Shown piece after piece: positions 1-9,401 of a stretch of DNA of 64,000 nucleotides. Below the pieces are notes generated by a model, which saw nothing but the letters and a program-made list of their open reading frames with translations, was not told where the DNA came from and did not search any database. How positions within the stretch are numbered: the stretch's first letter is position 1; every line of letters starts with the position of its first letter. The position numbers and the translations under genes were made by a program. Origin of the DNA: Cellvibrio sp. OA-2007 (GTDB lineage Bacteria; Pseudomonadota; Gammaproteobacteria; Pseudomonadales; Cellvibrionaceae); assembly GCF_000953825.1 (NCBI RefSeq), contig NZ_BBUL01000087.1, forward strand, positions 62,001 through 126,000. The letters run 5' to 3'.

Positions 1-188
1 TAATAGTGACTGTGTCCAAAAAATAACCCTTATTAAGAATCCCAATAAAAACAAACGCTAAGCAGTTGGTGATTGTAACCTGCTGACGCTGGCTACAGTC
101 AAAAACACCATGCTCATCAATCAGTAAAGCCTATACCGTGAAAAAAAGTAGCCGCCCCTTATTTGCGCAATAGCAGGATAAATCCGGC

Positions 189-194
189 TATAAT
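189..194 (+). promoter_or_regulatory. possible -10 box for the RNase II gene
   Basis: A perfect TATAAT lies 34 bases upstream of the ATG at 228. The best upstream hexamer, TTGCGC at 163-168, sits 20 bases away, which is too far for a normal sigma-70 promoter, so only the -10 element is supported. The rest of 1-227 shows no gene and no clear repeat. Confidence 0.4.
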
Positions 195-227
195 CGCCCC
201 ATAATCCTTACCTAAAAGTTGTATTAC

Positions 228-2225
228 ATGCTCAATAAAGATGCCCTGCAGCAGCTCGCTCAATTAAAGTCCGCTATCGCGGTAACCAAAGATGTCGCAC
301 AAGGTCTGGTGCGTACCACCACAAAACGCTTTGGTTTTCTCATTCTCGACGATGGCCGCGAAGCGTTTATCGACCCCGACCAAATGATGCGTGTATTGCC
401 GGAAGATCGTGTCGAAGCGGAAATCACCACTAACAGTAAAGGCCAGTTTGAAGCAAAGCTGATCAAATTGATTCAACCCGGCTTAACAGAATTTGTCGGC
501 CGCTATGTCAATAAAGGCACCACCGATTTTGTGGAACCGGATGTAAACAATTTCAATCGCTGGTTATTCATCCCGCCGCAAGAGCGCAAAGGTTACAAAG
601 TCGGCGATTTAATTCACTGTGAAGTGTCGCGCCATCCATTCAATAGTGAAGGCAAAACCCAAATTCATATTCTCAACCGCATTGGCACTTTGGAAGAGCC
701 AGGTGTTGAAAGCCGCTACAGCATTGCCAAGTTTCAAATCCCCTTTGAATGGCAACCCGCGGCGCAAAATCAGGCTGGCGGGATTAATTGGTCGCCACTC
801 ACCTTCGATAATGGCGAGCTGGATTTAACCCACCTGCCCTTTGTAACCATTGATTCTGAAAATACCCGCGATATGGATGATGCCATTTATATCGCCCCCA
901 ATGACAAGGGCTGGGAATTAATCACCGCCATTGCCGATCCAAGCAAACATATCAGTTTTGATAGCCCGCTCGAACAGTCGGCACGCGCACGGGCGAGCAC
1001 CATTTATTTGCTTGGCCAAACGGTCACTATGTTGCCGGTAGATTTGTCCCACGACACCTATTCATTAGTGCCGGAACAAAAGCGTCCGGCATTAGTGTGC
1101 AAAATGCAAATTTTGCGCGATGGCACTATCAGCGCCTTTGAGTTTGTCGAAGCACAAATTCGCTCGCATTTCAAACTAAGCTACCAAGGCGTGTTCGACG
1201 CGCTGATGAGCACCGGCGATTCGCCCCTGGCTGCACCGGCTCACATCCACGACATGCTGGTCGAATTAAAAGACTTCGCCCAAGCGCGCGCGCAGTATCG
1301 TCAAACCCATGCATTGGTGATGGAAGAGCGCCCAGACTATTCCTTTATTCTCAACGACCAACGCAAAATTGATCACATTGAAAAACGCGAACGCAATATT
1401 GCCCATCGCATGATTGAAGAAGCCATGTTGGTCACTAACCTTTGCGCGGGTGAATTATTTTTACAACACCCGGGTTACGGTATTTTTTCCAGCCATGTTG
1501 GTTTCCGCCCAGAGCGCGTCAATGATGCAGTAGCATTGATTCAAGAGGATCGCCCAGATTTAACTATCGGCGATTTAACCCAGCTGGAAAATTTTCAACG
1601 GCTGTTTAGCGAACTGCGTAACAACCCTAGCGGCAATCCCGTCAACGCCAGTTTGCAGTCGCTCTTACAGCGCATGTTGCAAGCTGGCTCACTCACCTTC
1701 GATCCTATCCCGCATTTTGGTTTAGGTTTCAAAGCCTACGCGATGGTGACCTCACCGATTCGTCGCTATAACGATTTGTTCAATCATCTCGCCATTAAAC
1801 GAATTTTGCGCGGTTTGCCCGCAGAAGATGTGGGCGACAAAAAACAATTTGCCGAGCAATTGCAAAACCAATTGAACAACGGTCGCCAAGCGTGCCGCTA
1901 TGCTGAGTCTTGGCTCGGTTGCCAATACGCCAAACAGCATATAGGCAGCGTTCACCCTGCCAGCATCGGTTTGGTTAATTCATTTGGTGTTGGGGTAAAA
2001 ATGGATGATTGGGGTCTGGAAGGCTACGCCCTGCTTGCGCCGAAAGAGAGCGACATCAAAGCGCAATTTGATTCGCGCCGCTTGAGTCTCACCATTGAAG
2101 GCAACACCTACAAACTCGATGAAAAAGTGTTTGTCTTAGTTAAAGATGTCGACGTAGATAAACGCAAAATTAGTTTGGAATTAATCAGCGAAGAGACGGC
2201 ACAGCGGTTAAGTGCGTGGCTGTAG
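228..2225 (+). CDS. rnb: exoribonuclease II (RNB family)
   Basis: A 3'-to-5' processive exoribonuclease that degrades single-stranded RNA in the cytoplasm. The protein is about 665 residues, close to the 644 of E. coli RNase II and much shorter than RNase R. N-terminal cold-shock-like RNA-binding domains (about 20-150) precede the RNB catalytic domain, whose magnesium-binding aspartates are visible as D209, D215, D217 and D218 with the spacing seen in E. coli RNase II. An S1-like domain closes the protein. I chose the ATG at 228; a TTG nine bases earlier is in frame but neither has a strong ribosome-binding site. The EVE-domain gene follows 34 bases downstream. Assignment as RNase II rather than RNase R rests on length and end-to-end similarity. 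Confidence 0.9.
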   Translation: MLNKDALQQLAQLKSAIAVTKDVAQGLVRTTTKRFGFLILDDGREAFIDPDQMMRVLPEDRVEAEITTNSKGQFEAKLIKLIQPGLTEFVGRYVNKGTTDFVEPDVNNFNRWLFIPPQERKGYKVGDLIHCEVSRHPFNSEGKTQIHILNRIGTLEEPGVESRYSIAKFQIPFEWQPAAQNQAGGINWSPLTFDNGELDLTHLPFVTIDSENTRDMDDAIYIAPNDKGWELITAIADPSKHISFDSPLEQSARARASTIYLLGQTVTMLPVDLSHDTYSLVPEQKRPALVCKMQILRDGTISAFEFVEAQIRSHFKLSYQGVFDALMSTGDSPLAAPAHIHDMLVELKDFAQARAQYRQTHALVMEERPDYSFILNDQRKIDHIEKRERNIAHRMIEEAMLVTNLCAGELFLQHPGYGIFSSHVGFRPERVNDAVALIQEDRPDLTIGDLTQLENFQRLFSELRNNPSGNPVNASLQSLLQRMLQAGSLTFDPIPHFGLGFKAYAMVTSPIRRYNDLFNHLAIKRILRGLPAEDVGDKKQFAEQLQNQLNNGRQACRYAESWLGCQYAKQHIGSVHPASIGLVNSFGVGVKMDDWGLEGYALLAPKESDIKAQFDSRRLSLTIEGNTYKLDEKVFVLVKDVDVDKRKISLELISEETAQRLSAWL

Positions 2226-2259
2226 GTGTAAGAACCCGAAATTAATGAGAGTGTGAGTG

Positions 2260-2724
2260 ATGGCAAAAAATTTCTGGCTATTCAAAGCGGAGCTGCACAT
2301 TTACGGCATCGATCATCTCGCGGCTGAGCCGAATAAAACCGGCCGCTGGGATGGCATCCGCAATTACCAAGCCCGTAATTTTTTGCGCGATCAAGTTGCA
2401 TTAAATGATGAAGTATTTATTTATCACAGCAGCTGCAAAAATGTCGGTATAGTCGGCACCGCCACAGTGGTAAAAACCGCCTACCCCGACCCCACCCAAT
2501 TTAATCCCGAAAGCGATTATTACGACCCGAAATCCACACCGGAAAATCCCCGCTGGGTTTCGGTGGATATCAAACTCACCAAAGTGTTCCCACGTTTGAT
2601 TTCTTTAGCAGAAATCAAAGCGCAGCCAAAATTGGAAAATATGGTATTGGTGAAACAGAGTCGGTTGTCGACGCAGCCGGTGATGGAAGATGAGTGGAAG
2701 TTTATTCATAGGTTATTGACCTAA
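2260..2724 (+). CDS. EVE domain-containing protein
   Basis: A 154-residue protein that is essentially one EVE domain, a PUA-like fold thought to bind modified bases in DNA or RNA. The typical opening (a Phe-Trp-Leu strand followed by a Gly-Arg-Trp-Asp-Gly-Ile segment and an Asn-Tyr-Gln-Ala-Arg-Asn segment) and the internal His-Ser-Ser-Cys region match small bacterial EVE proteins of the YcfE/thymocyte Thy28 type. The ATG at 2260 follows a GAGAG stretch; an in-frame GTG lies directly before it. It is co-directional with rnb, 34 bases apart, and converges on the deacylase-like gene, leaving 14 bases between stops. The ligand cannot be read from sequence. Confidence 0.85.
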   Translation: MAKNFWLFKAELHIYGIDHLAAEPNKTGRWDGIRNYQARNFLRDQVALNDEVFIYHSSCKNVGIVGTATVVKTAYPDPTQFNPESDYYDPKSTPENPRWVSVDIKLTKVFPRLISLAEIKAQPKLENMVLVKQSRLSTQPVMEDEWKFIHRLLT

Positions 2725-2738
2725 TCATCAAGCTCAAA

Positions 2739-4361
2739 TCACTCATCTGCCATTCTATCTTGAGCCTTACTCACCCCTGTTTCTGGCTCACCCATTTCAT
2801 CGGTTGAATCCACGCCTGAATCGTCACCGTCCTCTTCATCCTCTTCGGATGCTTCGCTGTTAAGCTGACTCTCTTCAATCAGAATTGCTTCTGGTGTTTG
2901 TATTCCTATGTGATAAGCGGCAAAACCAGGCAGCACAACTTGATCCAAAGCCATGCCGATAATTCTGCCGTTGTAAGGCGATCGGATTGTGGTGCGGGCA
3001 TTGGTGATGGGATCGGTAACGGTGCCGAGAATTTCTTCTTCTTTTACGCGTTGACCCAGCGCTGCTTTGCTAAACAAAATTCCACTCTGATTCGCGCGAA
3101 CCCAGGCTGAGCGATAATAGACTGGGGCGATACGAGTCCAGCGCGGTTTTTTGCCGTACATACCTGTTTTCGCAAGTAAAGTATTAATAGCATTTACACC
3201 CTCCTCGACCACATCACTTTGCATGGCCATCGGCTCACCAGCTTCAAGTGTTATCGCAGGAATGCCTGCACGCACCGCCGCTGCGCGCAATGAGTTAGGA
3301 TTACCGCGGCCGTTTAATACGGCAATGACACCGAAATTCTGTGCAAGTCGCGCGACACTTTCATCCGATAAATCGGCGCGCAATTGCGGCAAATTGGTGC
3401 GATGAAAAGAGCCCGTATGTAAATCGATTAATGCATCGCACTGCAAAATAATTTGACTAAAAAAGGAATGCGCCAAACGCGATGCAGAACTGCCGTGAGT
3501 ATTACCGGGGAAATAACGATTCCAATCGCGGCGGTCGGGGAGATAACGGGAGTTGCGGCGGAAACCCATAATATTAGCGACCGGCACACCAATAATAGTG
3601 CCGGTCAATTTGGCTGGATCAATATTAAAAATTACCCGGCGAATCATTTCAATGCCATTTAATTCATCGCCATGAATGGCCGCCGTCATACACAAGGTTT
3701 TTCCCGGTGTTGCGCCATTAACAACCAGCACGGGCGTCTTTTCACTAAAACCACCTACTGCGGTTTCTGAATTCCAGGTTAAACGCACCGAGCTATTGGG
3801 CTTTACTTCACGCCCTAACAGAAACTTGGAAAAGGACAGGGGCTCGACTGGCGACTTATCGCTGGTTTCATTGGATACTGCGTCGATATTGGACGCAGTT
3901 GGCGCAGTTAAATCTTGCGCAGAACTTATGCTGGAGCTGCTCGCCTCACTCGATGCTGCCGACCTAATTGATACAGAACTTGATAGCTCTGAAGATAACT
4001 GCCCTGCCTTGGATTTAGCCGCATCCGACGATTCAGTTGCTACTAATTCACTAAAGGCGCTGCTACTAACAGTTACAGAGACACTTGAATATGTACTAGC
4101 CGAAGCAGTATCCATACTCGCATCAATCACTTCCGATAAAACTGAGATCGATGCAGCTGTTGAACTGGCTGCGCCAGAAGAACTAAAAGCGACAGAAGAG
4201 TTCGTCTGAGATACAACCGATGTTGTAGTTTGGCTGCGCAGACTGGCCTCACTCTGCTGCGATTGCGCCAAACTTACTGTGGCCAAGCTGCTAAGCGATA
4301 GTGCTATTGCAAGAGAAAAACCACTACACATCCAAGACTTTAATTTTAACACATCAGGCAT
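2739..4361 (-). CDS. secreted succinylglutamate desuccinylase/aspartoacylase-family protein with Ser-rich linker
   Basis: A 540-residue exported protein. Residues 1-33 form a signal peptide (basic start, hydrophobic core, Ala-x-Ala-type end). Residues about 35-170 are a low-complexity Ser/Ala/Thr linker of the kind seen in secreted enzymes of Cellvibrio and Saccharophagus. The catalytic part (about 175-480) has the AstE/AspA zinc-site pattern: His230 and Glu233 in a HGDEL motif, His315 in an Asp-Leu-His-Thr-Gly motif, and Glu373 as probable general base. A beta-rich C-terminal domain and an acidic tail follow. The family hydrolyses N-acyl amino acids or related amide bonds, but the substrate here is unknown. 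Other members are cytoplasmic, so the export signal and linker are unusual. Confidence 0.75.
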   Translation of the reverse strand: MPDVLKLKSWMCSGFSLAIALSLSSLATVSLAQSQQSEASLRSQTTTSVVSQTNSSVAFSSSGAASSTAASISVLSEVIDASMDTASASTYSSVSVTVSSSAFSELVATESSDAAKSKAGQLSSELSSSVSIRSAASSEASSSSISSAQDLTAPTASNIDAVSNETSDKSPVEPLSFSKFLLGREVKPNSSVRLTWNSETAVGGFSEKTPVLVVNGATPGKTLCMTAAIHGDELNGIEMIRRVIFNIDPAKLTGTIIGVPVANIMGFRRNSRYLPDRRDWNRYFPGNTHGSSASRLAHSFFSQIILQCDALIDLHTGSFHRTNLPQLRADLSDESVARLAQNFGVIAVLNGRGNPNSLRAAAVRAGIPAITLEAGEPMAMQSDVVEEGVNAINTLLAKTGMYGKKPRWTRIAPVYYRSAWVRANQSGILFSKAALGQRVKEEEILGTVTDPITNARTTIRSPYNGRIIGMALDQVVLPGFAAYHIGIQTPEAILIEESQLNSEASEEDEEDGDDSGVDSTDEMGEPETGVSKAQDRMADE

Positions 4362-4898
4362 ATCGCATATCTCATCGCTTGTATGCAGCTTCCGCTACAC
4401 GTCATTACACATTATTGGCAGCAGTCATCATAAGATAATTTCTATTAAGTTCAACGTGTAAAATTAGCAATCGCAGCAACATGGTGAGAGGCGCAACATT
4501 GCCGACTCAAAAGCGTGCACTTTTAGACAGGCTCCCAAAACACGCATCACATTTCCCGCCACGGCGTTCTAGGCTCGAACTATAGGTAACTGCAAGATTA
4601 GCGCGGCTGTTGGAGCCATAAGCCCTGCAAACAATCAGCCGAATACCTATGCCAAAACAGTGCTGACGATACACATTTGTGGTTTACCTGAAATAACGTG
4701 CACTTGCAAATCATTAAAAAGCCATCGGTTTGCGCTTTGATGACTGTGTCTTGGCTAATGATAAAGACGGAATAGTTGCATCACCGTTTGTCGCTGAAAT
4801 TAAAGCTAAAACCGTCCTGGCCCATCGGAAACTGAAGATATTTATAAAATCAACGCAGAGAACTTTATATGACGCCCCCAGGCTCCAAATAAATATTG
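4362..4898. other. 537-base gap without a recognised gene
   Basis: This stretch lies between two minus-strand genes and is the longest unassigned gap in the window. A plus-strand open frame starts at 4730 but runs far into the pirin gene in the wrong direction and resembles no family I know. A short minus-strand frame ending near 4720 reads like ordinary protein but I could not place it, so the gap may hold a decayed gene. I see no tRNA, no direct repeats and no convincing terminator. Confidence 0.4.
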
Positions 4899-5750
4899 TT
4901 ATACCGGCAAGGGAATCCAGTCCGTTTCACCCGGCACCATCGCAAAACCGCCATTCGTCCAACGCTCACCAGCAGCTTTTAGTTTATCGCGCGACGACGA
5001 AACAAAATTCCAGTGAATATATCGCTCACCTACTAAAGGCTCACCGCCAAGTAATAAAATACGTGCACCACTAACAGTTTCAATGACATCGTTTTCGCTC
5101 AACACTGCCAGATGAAACTCCGGCACCTCTTCACCGTTTACAGTCACATTGCCCTGTGCCACATAAATCGCTAATTCTTGCTGTGGAAAATTCGGGACAT
5201 ATTTCGCACCAGCCCCCAAAGCGAAATCAATATAGGTTGTGACACTCGCAGTTTTCACCGGTGACTCGACATCAAATGCTTTTCCAATCAAGACTTGCGC
5301 ACTCAAAGTGGCCAAATTGACAGATGGAATTTCCTCCGCTCCATAATGCGCAAAAGACGGTTCACAGTCTTCAACCTCTGTGGGTAACGCCAACCATAAT
5401 TGCATACCTTCAACAACTGTATTTTGCTCTCGCACATCCTCAGGCAAACGCTCGGAATGTACAATTCCACTGCCCGCTGTCATTAAGTTAATCGCACCCG
5501 GTTCAATGCGTTGATGAACACCTAAGCTATCTTTATGCATCATCGCGCCGGAAAATAGGTAAGTCACCGTTGCCAAACCTATGTGCGGATGCTGGCGAAC
5601 ATCACCTGCTGTAGTGCCGGGTTCAAACTGCGCAGGCCCCATATGATCGACAAAAATAAACGGGCCAACACGTTGCCGCAAACGTGAAGGCAGTAATCGT
5701 TTTACTGTAAAACCTATATCTTGAGTACGCGGAGATATTAATAACGTCAT
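4899..5750 (-). CDS. pirin family protein
   Basis: A 283-residue bicupin of the pirin family. The N-terminal cupin carries the family's metal site: a His-Pro-His-Ile-Gly motif near residue 55, a second His in the Met-Met-His-Lys-Asp segment, and a later His-Ser-Glu motif. Bacterial pirins act as quercetin 2,3-dioxygenase-like enzymes or as redox-responsive binding partners, and sequence alone does not decide between these. The start at 5750 is supported by a strong GGAGGG seven bases upstream. The downstream neighbour is the long gap at 4362-4898; the prepilin-like gene ends upstream, 56 bases away. Full length for the family. Confidence 0.88.
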   Translation of the reverse strand: MTLLISPRTQDIGFTVKRLLPSRLRQRVGPFIFVDHMGPAQFEPGTTAGDVRQHPHIGLATVTYLFSGAMMHKDSLGVHQRIEPGAINLMTAGSGIVHSERLPEDVREQNTVVEGMQLWLALPTEVEDCEPSFAHYGAEEIPSVNLATLSAQVLIGKAFDVESPVKTASVTTYIDFALGAGAKYVPNFPQQELAIYVAQGNVTVNGEEVPEFHLAVLSENDVIETVSGARILLLGGEPLVGERYIHWNFVSSSRDKLKAAGERWTNGGFAMVPGETDWIPLPV

Positions 5751-5806
5751 CGAATTACCCTCCAGTCTTGAGTAAATAGTTTTACTGCAGAAGTTTTTTC
5801 ATCAAA

Positions 5807-6286
5807 TCAAATCCGGCACGTCAGTGGTAAATCTTTAAGCTCCAAGTCCGTTTTATTTTCACCTGCGGCTTGCATGCCGTCAGGCACGGCTGCTTTACCG
5901 CAAATCCAGGAAATGGGGCTTTCGGGTGACCCCTTGACCATTATGGGTTGAATACTCAGGGTTTTATTTTTAATGTTGCCATGGGCTTTATTGCCAAAAT
6001 GGAGATGAAAAGCGCCGTCTTTTAAATCGATACGGTCTACATAATTGCCCAATAATTTATCTGCAGCGGGCATACCGGCTTCTTTATTATCTTTTAGAAA
6101 AACCTGCGTACTTTTGTGATAAAAAGCAACCAGCTTTTTGTAATCCTCAACCAACTCCATAGATTCAACCACTTGCTTGCGCGCTATGGCAGGGTCTGGC
6201 GATGGTAAAGCCATCAATGCCAGAATTGCGATAATGGCGACCACCACCATGATTTCGATCAGGGTAAAACCGTGTATTCTTTTCAT
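5807..6286 (-). CDS. type IV pilin-like (prepilin) protein
   Basis: A 159-residue prepilin. It has a short basic leader ending in Gly, then the class III signal motif FTLIE with the conserved Glu at mature position 5, then a hydrophobic helix. PilD-type cleavage after Gly6 is expected. The globular part has two cysteines near the C-terminus (a Trp-Ile-Cys segment and a Thr-Cys segment close to the end), resembling the disulfide-bounded D-loop of type IVa pilins. No pilus assembly genes are nearby, so it is an orphan pilin or minor pilin relying on machinery elsewhere. It could equally be a pseudopilin, but the C-terminal cysteine pair favours a pilin. Confidence 0.8.
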   Translation of the reverse strand: MKRIHGFTLIEIMVVVAIIAILALMALPSPDPAIARKQVVESMELVEDYKKLVAFYHKSTQVFLKDNKEAGMPAADKLLGNYVDRIDLKDGAFHLHFGNKAHGNIKNKTLSIQPIMVKGSPESPISWICGKAAVPDGMQAAGENKTDLELKDLPLTCRI

Positions 6287-6314
6287 TCAAACTCCTTGTT
6301 CTGATTTACCATTT

Positions 6315-6572
6315 TCATTTGCGAATAAATTTTGCGGCATACCAACAGCTCGCATGCATTTCATAACCTTGGTCTTGCGCCCACTAAATACCGGCACGCA
6401 CTAATTTTTCAGCAAAACCTTTACCTCGAAATTCGGGTGGAACAAAGGTGCTGGTAAAATCAATCGCCGATTTTTCACCATTGTTAAATAAACGATAGGC
6501 TAGCACTGCCTCCTCGCCTTCATGCGCAATAACAAACCGCTGTTCATTGGTTAAGTGCTGAATTTCACTCAT
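6315..6572 (-). pseudogene. YjdJ/NATD1-type GNAT acetyltransferase interrupted by an in-frame amber codon
   Basis: A small GNAT-fold acetyltransferase of the roughly 90-residue YjdJ/NATD1 type. From the ATG at 6572 the frame gives 62 residues including the acetyl-CoA loop region (Pro-Glu-Phe-Arg-Gly-Lys-Gly), then hits TAG at 6384-6386 right after Leu-Val-Arg-Ala-Gly-Ile. The same frame continues for 22 more codons to TGA at 6315-6317, and those codons encode the usual family ending (Trp-Ala-Gln-Asp-Gln-Gly-Tyr onward, including an Ala-Lys-Phe-Ile-Arg-Lys tail). A single substitution therefore truncates an otherwise intact gene. Either it is a recent pseudogene, the amber is read through, or there is a sequencing error. 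Confidence 0.75.
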
Positions 6573-6615
6573 TGGGCATCTCGATTTTGTCTGTTGAATA
6601 TAGAGTAGACCATAA

Positions 6616-6652
6616 AAAAATCCCCCAGTGCATGTGCAAATGGGGGATTTTT
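6616..6652. terminator. bidirectional Rho-independent terminator
   Basis: A hairpin with 12-base arms (AAAAATCCCCCA at 6616-6627 and TGGGGGATTTTT at 6641-6652) and a 13-base loop, flanked by A and T runs on both sides. It lies just downstream of the rimO stop at 6673 on the minus strand and so terminates rimO. Confidence 0.85.
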
Positions 6653-6672
6653 CCAATCAGGGGCTTAAATTA

Positions 6673-8076
6673 TTAAACTTTAGTGCCCCAGAGATCGTAT
6701 TCATCCGAGTGCTCAATCAATACATTAATCAAATCGCCGGGTTTTACATTTTCTTCGCCATTCAGGTAAACGCAGCCATCGATCTCCGGTGCGTCCGCAA
6801 AACTGCGACCAATCGCGCCTTCTTCATCCACTTCATCGATCAATACCTGCAAAGTCTGCCCTACTTTTTGCTTCAGGCGCTCAGTCGAGATGGCTTGTTG
6901 CAACTGCATAAAGCGGTCGTAACGCTCTTGCTTCACGTCATCAGGCACATGATCGGGCAAATCGTTAGCTTTTGCACCCTCAACCGGTGAGTACTGGAAG
7001 CAGCCAACACGATCCAATTGCGCTTCTTTGAGGAAATCGAGCAACTGCTGGAAATCCTCTTCGGTCTCACCGGGGAAGCCGACAATAAAGGTTGAGCGAA
7101 TAGTCAGGTTAGGCACTTGTTCACGCCAGCTCTTAATACGCTCCAGGGTCCGCTCAACTTGACCCGGGCGACGCATTTTGCGCAACAGGGTTGGGCTGGC
7201 ATGCTGAAATGGGATATCCAAATACGGCAGCACCTTACCGGCGGCCATTAACGGCATTACGTTGTCCACGTGAAGATAAGGATAGACGTAGTGCAAACGC
7301 ACCCAAACACCCAGCTCGCCCAGAGCAGCCGCAAGCTGGTACATATCGGTTTTAAGCGGGCGACCATCCCAGAAATCGGTGCGGTGTTTGATATCAACGC
7401 CGTAGGCCGAGGTATCCTGTGAGATCACCAGCAGCTCTTTTACACCAGCTTTCACCAAGCGCTCGGCTTCACCCAACACTTGGCCAATGGGGCGGCTAAC
7501 CAGCTTGCCACGCATGTCGGGGATGATGCAGAAGCTACAGGAGTGATTACAACCTTCCGATATTTTGAGGTAAGCGTAGTGGCGCGGAGTCAGTTTAATG
7601 CCCTGAGGCGGCACCAGATCGGTAAAGGGGTTATGGGTTGGGCTGGGCGGTAGGTGTTCATGAACTTGCGACAGCACCTCTTCATATGCGTGAGCGCCAG
7701 TAACGCCAAGCACATTCGGGTGAATCTGGATAATTTCATCCTTCTTGGCACCCAAACAGCCTGTCACCAATACTTTGCCATTTTCTGCCAGCGCTTCACC
7801 AATTGCCCCTAAAGACTCCTGCACGGCAGAATCGATAAAACCACAGGTATTTACGATCACCATATCGGCATCGTTGTAGGTGGGCACAATGTTGTAGCCT
7901 TCCATGCGCAGCTGGGTGAGGATTCGCTCGGAATCCACCAGATTTTTAGGGCAGCCGAGCGACACAAAACCAATGGTATTGCCCTTACTGCTGGCGATCA
8001 GCGGTTGGCTGGCGAGCGATTTGGCCGGAGCATCCAAGGTAGTGGTTTGTGACGGGTCGAAGGTATTTACAGTCAT
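6673..8076 (-). CDS. rimO: ribosomal protein S12 methylthiotransferase RimO
   Basis: A radical-SAM enzyme that adds a methylthio group to an aspartate of ribosomal protein S12. Domains run in the family order: an N-terminal UPF0004/MTTase domain binding one iron-sulfur cluster (cysteines in the Ser-Leu-Gly-Cys-Pro-Lys-Asn, Asn-Thr-Cys-Gly-Phe and Val-Thr-Gly-Cys-Leu segments), the radical SAM core with CNHSCSFC, and a C-terminal TRAM domain. I start at the ATG at 8076 (467 residues) because the 35 residues before it are low-quality and not family-like; the frame itself stays open to 8181. It ends at a strong terminator, so it is probably a single-gene unit. Confidence 0.93.
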   Translation of the reverse strand: MTVNTFDPSQTTTLDAPAKSLASQPLIASSKGNTIGFVSLGCPKNLVDSERILTQLRMEGYNIVPTYNDADMVIVNTCGFIDSAVQESLGAIGEALAENGKVLVTGCLGAKKDEIIQIHPNVLGVTGAHAYEEVLSQVHEHLPPSPTHNPFTDLVPPQGIKLTPRHYAYLKISEGCNHSCSFCIIPDMRGKLVSRPIGQVLGEAERLVKAGVKELLVISQDTSAYGVDIKHRTDFWDGRPLKTDMYQLAAALGELGVWVRLHYVYPYLHVDNVMPLMAAGKVLPYLDIPFQHASPTLLRKMRRPGQVERTLERIKSWREQVPNLTIRSTFIVGFPGETEEDFQQLLDFLKEAQLDRVGCFQYSPVEGAKANDLPDHVPDDVKQERYDRFMQLQQAISTERLKQKVGQTLQVLIDEVDEEGAIGRSFADAPEIDGCVYLNGEENVKPGDLINVLIEHSDEYDLWGTKV

Positions 8077-8225
8077 AGTGGCTCGTGAAAGTGCTGGTAC
8101 AAAGGGAGGGCTTAAAAAAGTGGGCGGATTGTACCTGAAGTCAGCAAAACTTCCATCCAAAACTGACCAAAAAACAACCAAAACCTAAACCTTAAGGGAA
8201 TCAGCTAGCGAAAACCGACCATCCT

Positions 8226-9401
8226 CTATTTGGTTAAACCCGCCACACCTTGTTTGATGGCCGCTAACGCGGACGCAATTCTAGCTTTGGTTGTGCCTAT
8301 ATTCATCCGCATAAAACCGCTGCCGCCCTCACCAAACACACTGCCGGGGTTCATCCCCAACTTACATTGATGGACGAAAAAATCGCGCAGCCGGGCATCG
8401 CTCATGCCTAGCGCGCGGCAATCTAACCACAATAAATAAGTGGCTTCCGGTTTTATCAGTTTTAGTTGTGGAATTTCTCGCGCGATAAAATCCTGTGCGA
8501 AATCCCGCGTCGCTTCCAAATACTGCATAAGCGCATCCAACCATGCATCACCTTCACGATAAGCCGCTTCAAATGCGGTGATGCTAAGCGGGTTGTGATT
8601 GCCCATGTGTAGCGATTCAAATATTTTTTTCATCGCCGTGCGTTGCTGCTCATCGGGAATCACTAATGCCGACAACCCCAAGCCGGGAATATTGAAGGTT
8701 TTATTAGGCGCAATTGCAGTAATAATCTTATCGCCTGGTTGTGCCAAGCGGCCAAGCATAGTGTGCTTAACGCCGGAGTAAATTAAATCGCAGTGAATAT
8801 CGTCAGAGAGAATCGTTAAATCATAGCGGCGGCCAATATCTAACACTTGCTGTAATTCAGCTTCGCTCCAAACCCGACCAACGGGATTGTGCGGTGTGCA
8901 TAACAGAAATAAACGCGCACCCTGTTTTGCGCATGTCTCTAAATGTTCAAAGTCTATTTCATAGCGGCCATTCACTTCGCGCAGTGGATTGTTAATCAAC
9001 TGGCGATGATTGGTAGTGACTGCCGAAAAGAAAGGAAAATACACCGGTGATTGAACAATTACGCCCTCACCTTCTTTAGCAAATGCCTGCACCGCGGCAA
9101 ATAATGACGGCACTATTCCAGGCGCCATCAAAATCCAATCGCGCTCAATATTCCACTGATGACGACGCTGAAACCAATCAATAATCGATTGGTAAATACT
9201 GTCGGGATAAAGCGTATAACCGAGTACCGGGTGATTAATTCGCTCTTGCAGTGCGCGTGTTACACAATCAGGCACCGCAAAATCCATATCAGCTACCCAT
9301 AAAGGGGTTACATCTGTAGTTCCAAAGTACTGCTGCCGGCCATCAAACTTTACCGAAGCGGTATTTTCCCGTGAAATTTCCTGATCAAAATTAAATATCA
9401 T
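8226..9401 (-). CDS. PatB/MalY-family PLP-dependent aminotransferase or cystathionine beta-lyase
   Basis: A fold-type I pyridoxal-phosphate enzyme of about 391 residues. The family opening (a Thr-Pro-Leu-Trp-Val-Ala-Asp-Met-Asp segment near residue 35), a Cys-Thr-Pro-His-Asn-Pro-Val-Gly-Arg segment and the lysine in the Ala-Pro-Asn-Lys-Thr-Phe-Asn segment identify PatB/MalY C-S lyases, which cleave cystathionine or cysteine conjugates. The ATG at 9401 overlaps the TGA of the upstream membrane-protein gene as ATGA, so translation is probably coupled. Substrate preference cannot be read here; a role as an aminotransferase is possible. Confidence 0.88.
   Translation of the reverse strand: MIFNFDQEISRENTASVKFDGRQQYFGTTDVTPLWVADMDFAVPDCVTRALQERINHPVLGYTLYPDSIYQSIIDWFQRRHQWNIERDWILMAPGIVPSLFAAVQAFAKEGEGVIVQSPVYFPFFSAVTTNHRQLINNPLREVNGRYEIDFEHLETCAKQGARLFLLCTPHNPVGRVWSEAELQQVLDIGRRYDLTILSDDIHCDLIYSGVKHTMLGRLAQPGDKIITAIAPNKTFNIPGLGLSALVIPDEQQRTAMKKIFESLHMGNHNPLSITAFEAAYREGDAWLDALMQYLEATRDFAQDFIAREIPQLKLIKPEATYLLWLDCRALGMSDARLRDFFVHQCKLGMNPGSVFGEGGSGFMRMNIGTTKARIASALAAIKQGVAGLTK

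Noticed and set aside
4730-5074. Plus-strand open frame of 114 codons
   Set aside because: It overlaps the pirin gene in the opposite direction, has no ribosome-binding site, and looks like no known protein.
6384-6656. A 90-residue acetyltransferase starting at 6656
   Set aside because: The first 28 residues overlap the terminator hairpin at 6616-6652 and are not family-like; the start at 6572 fits the family.
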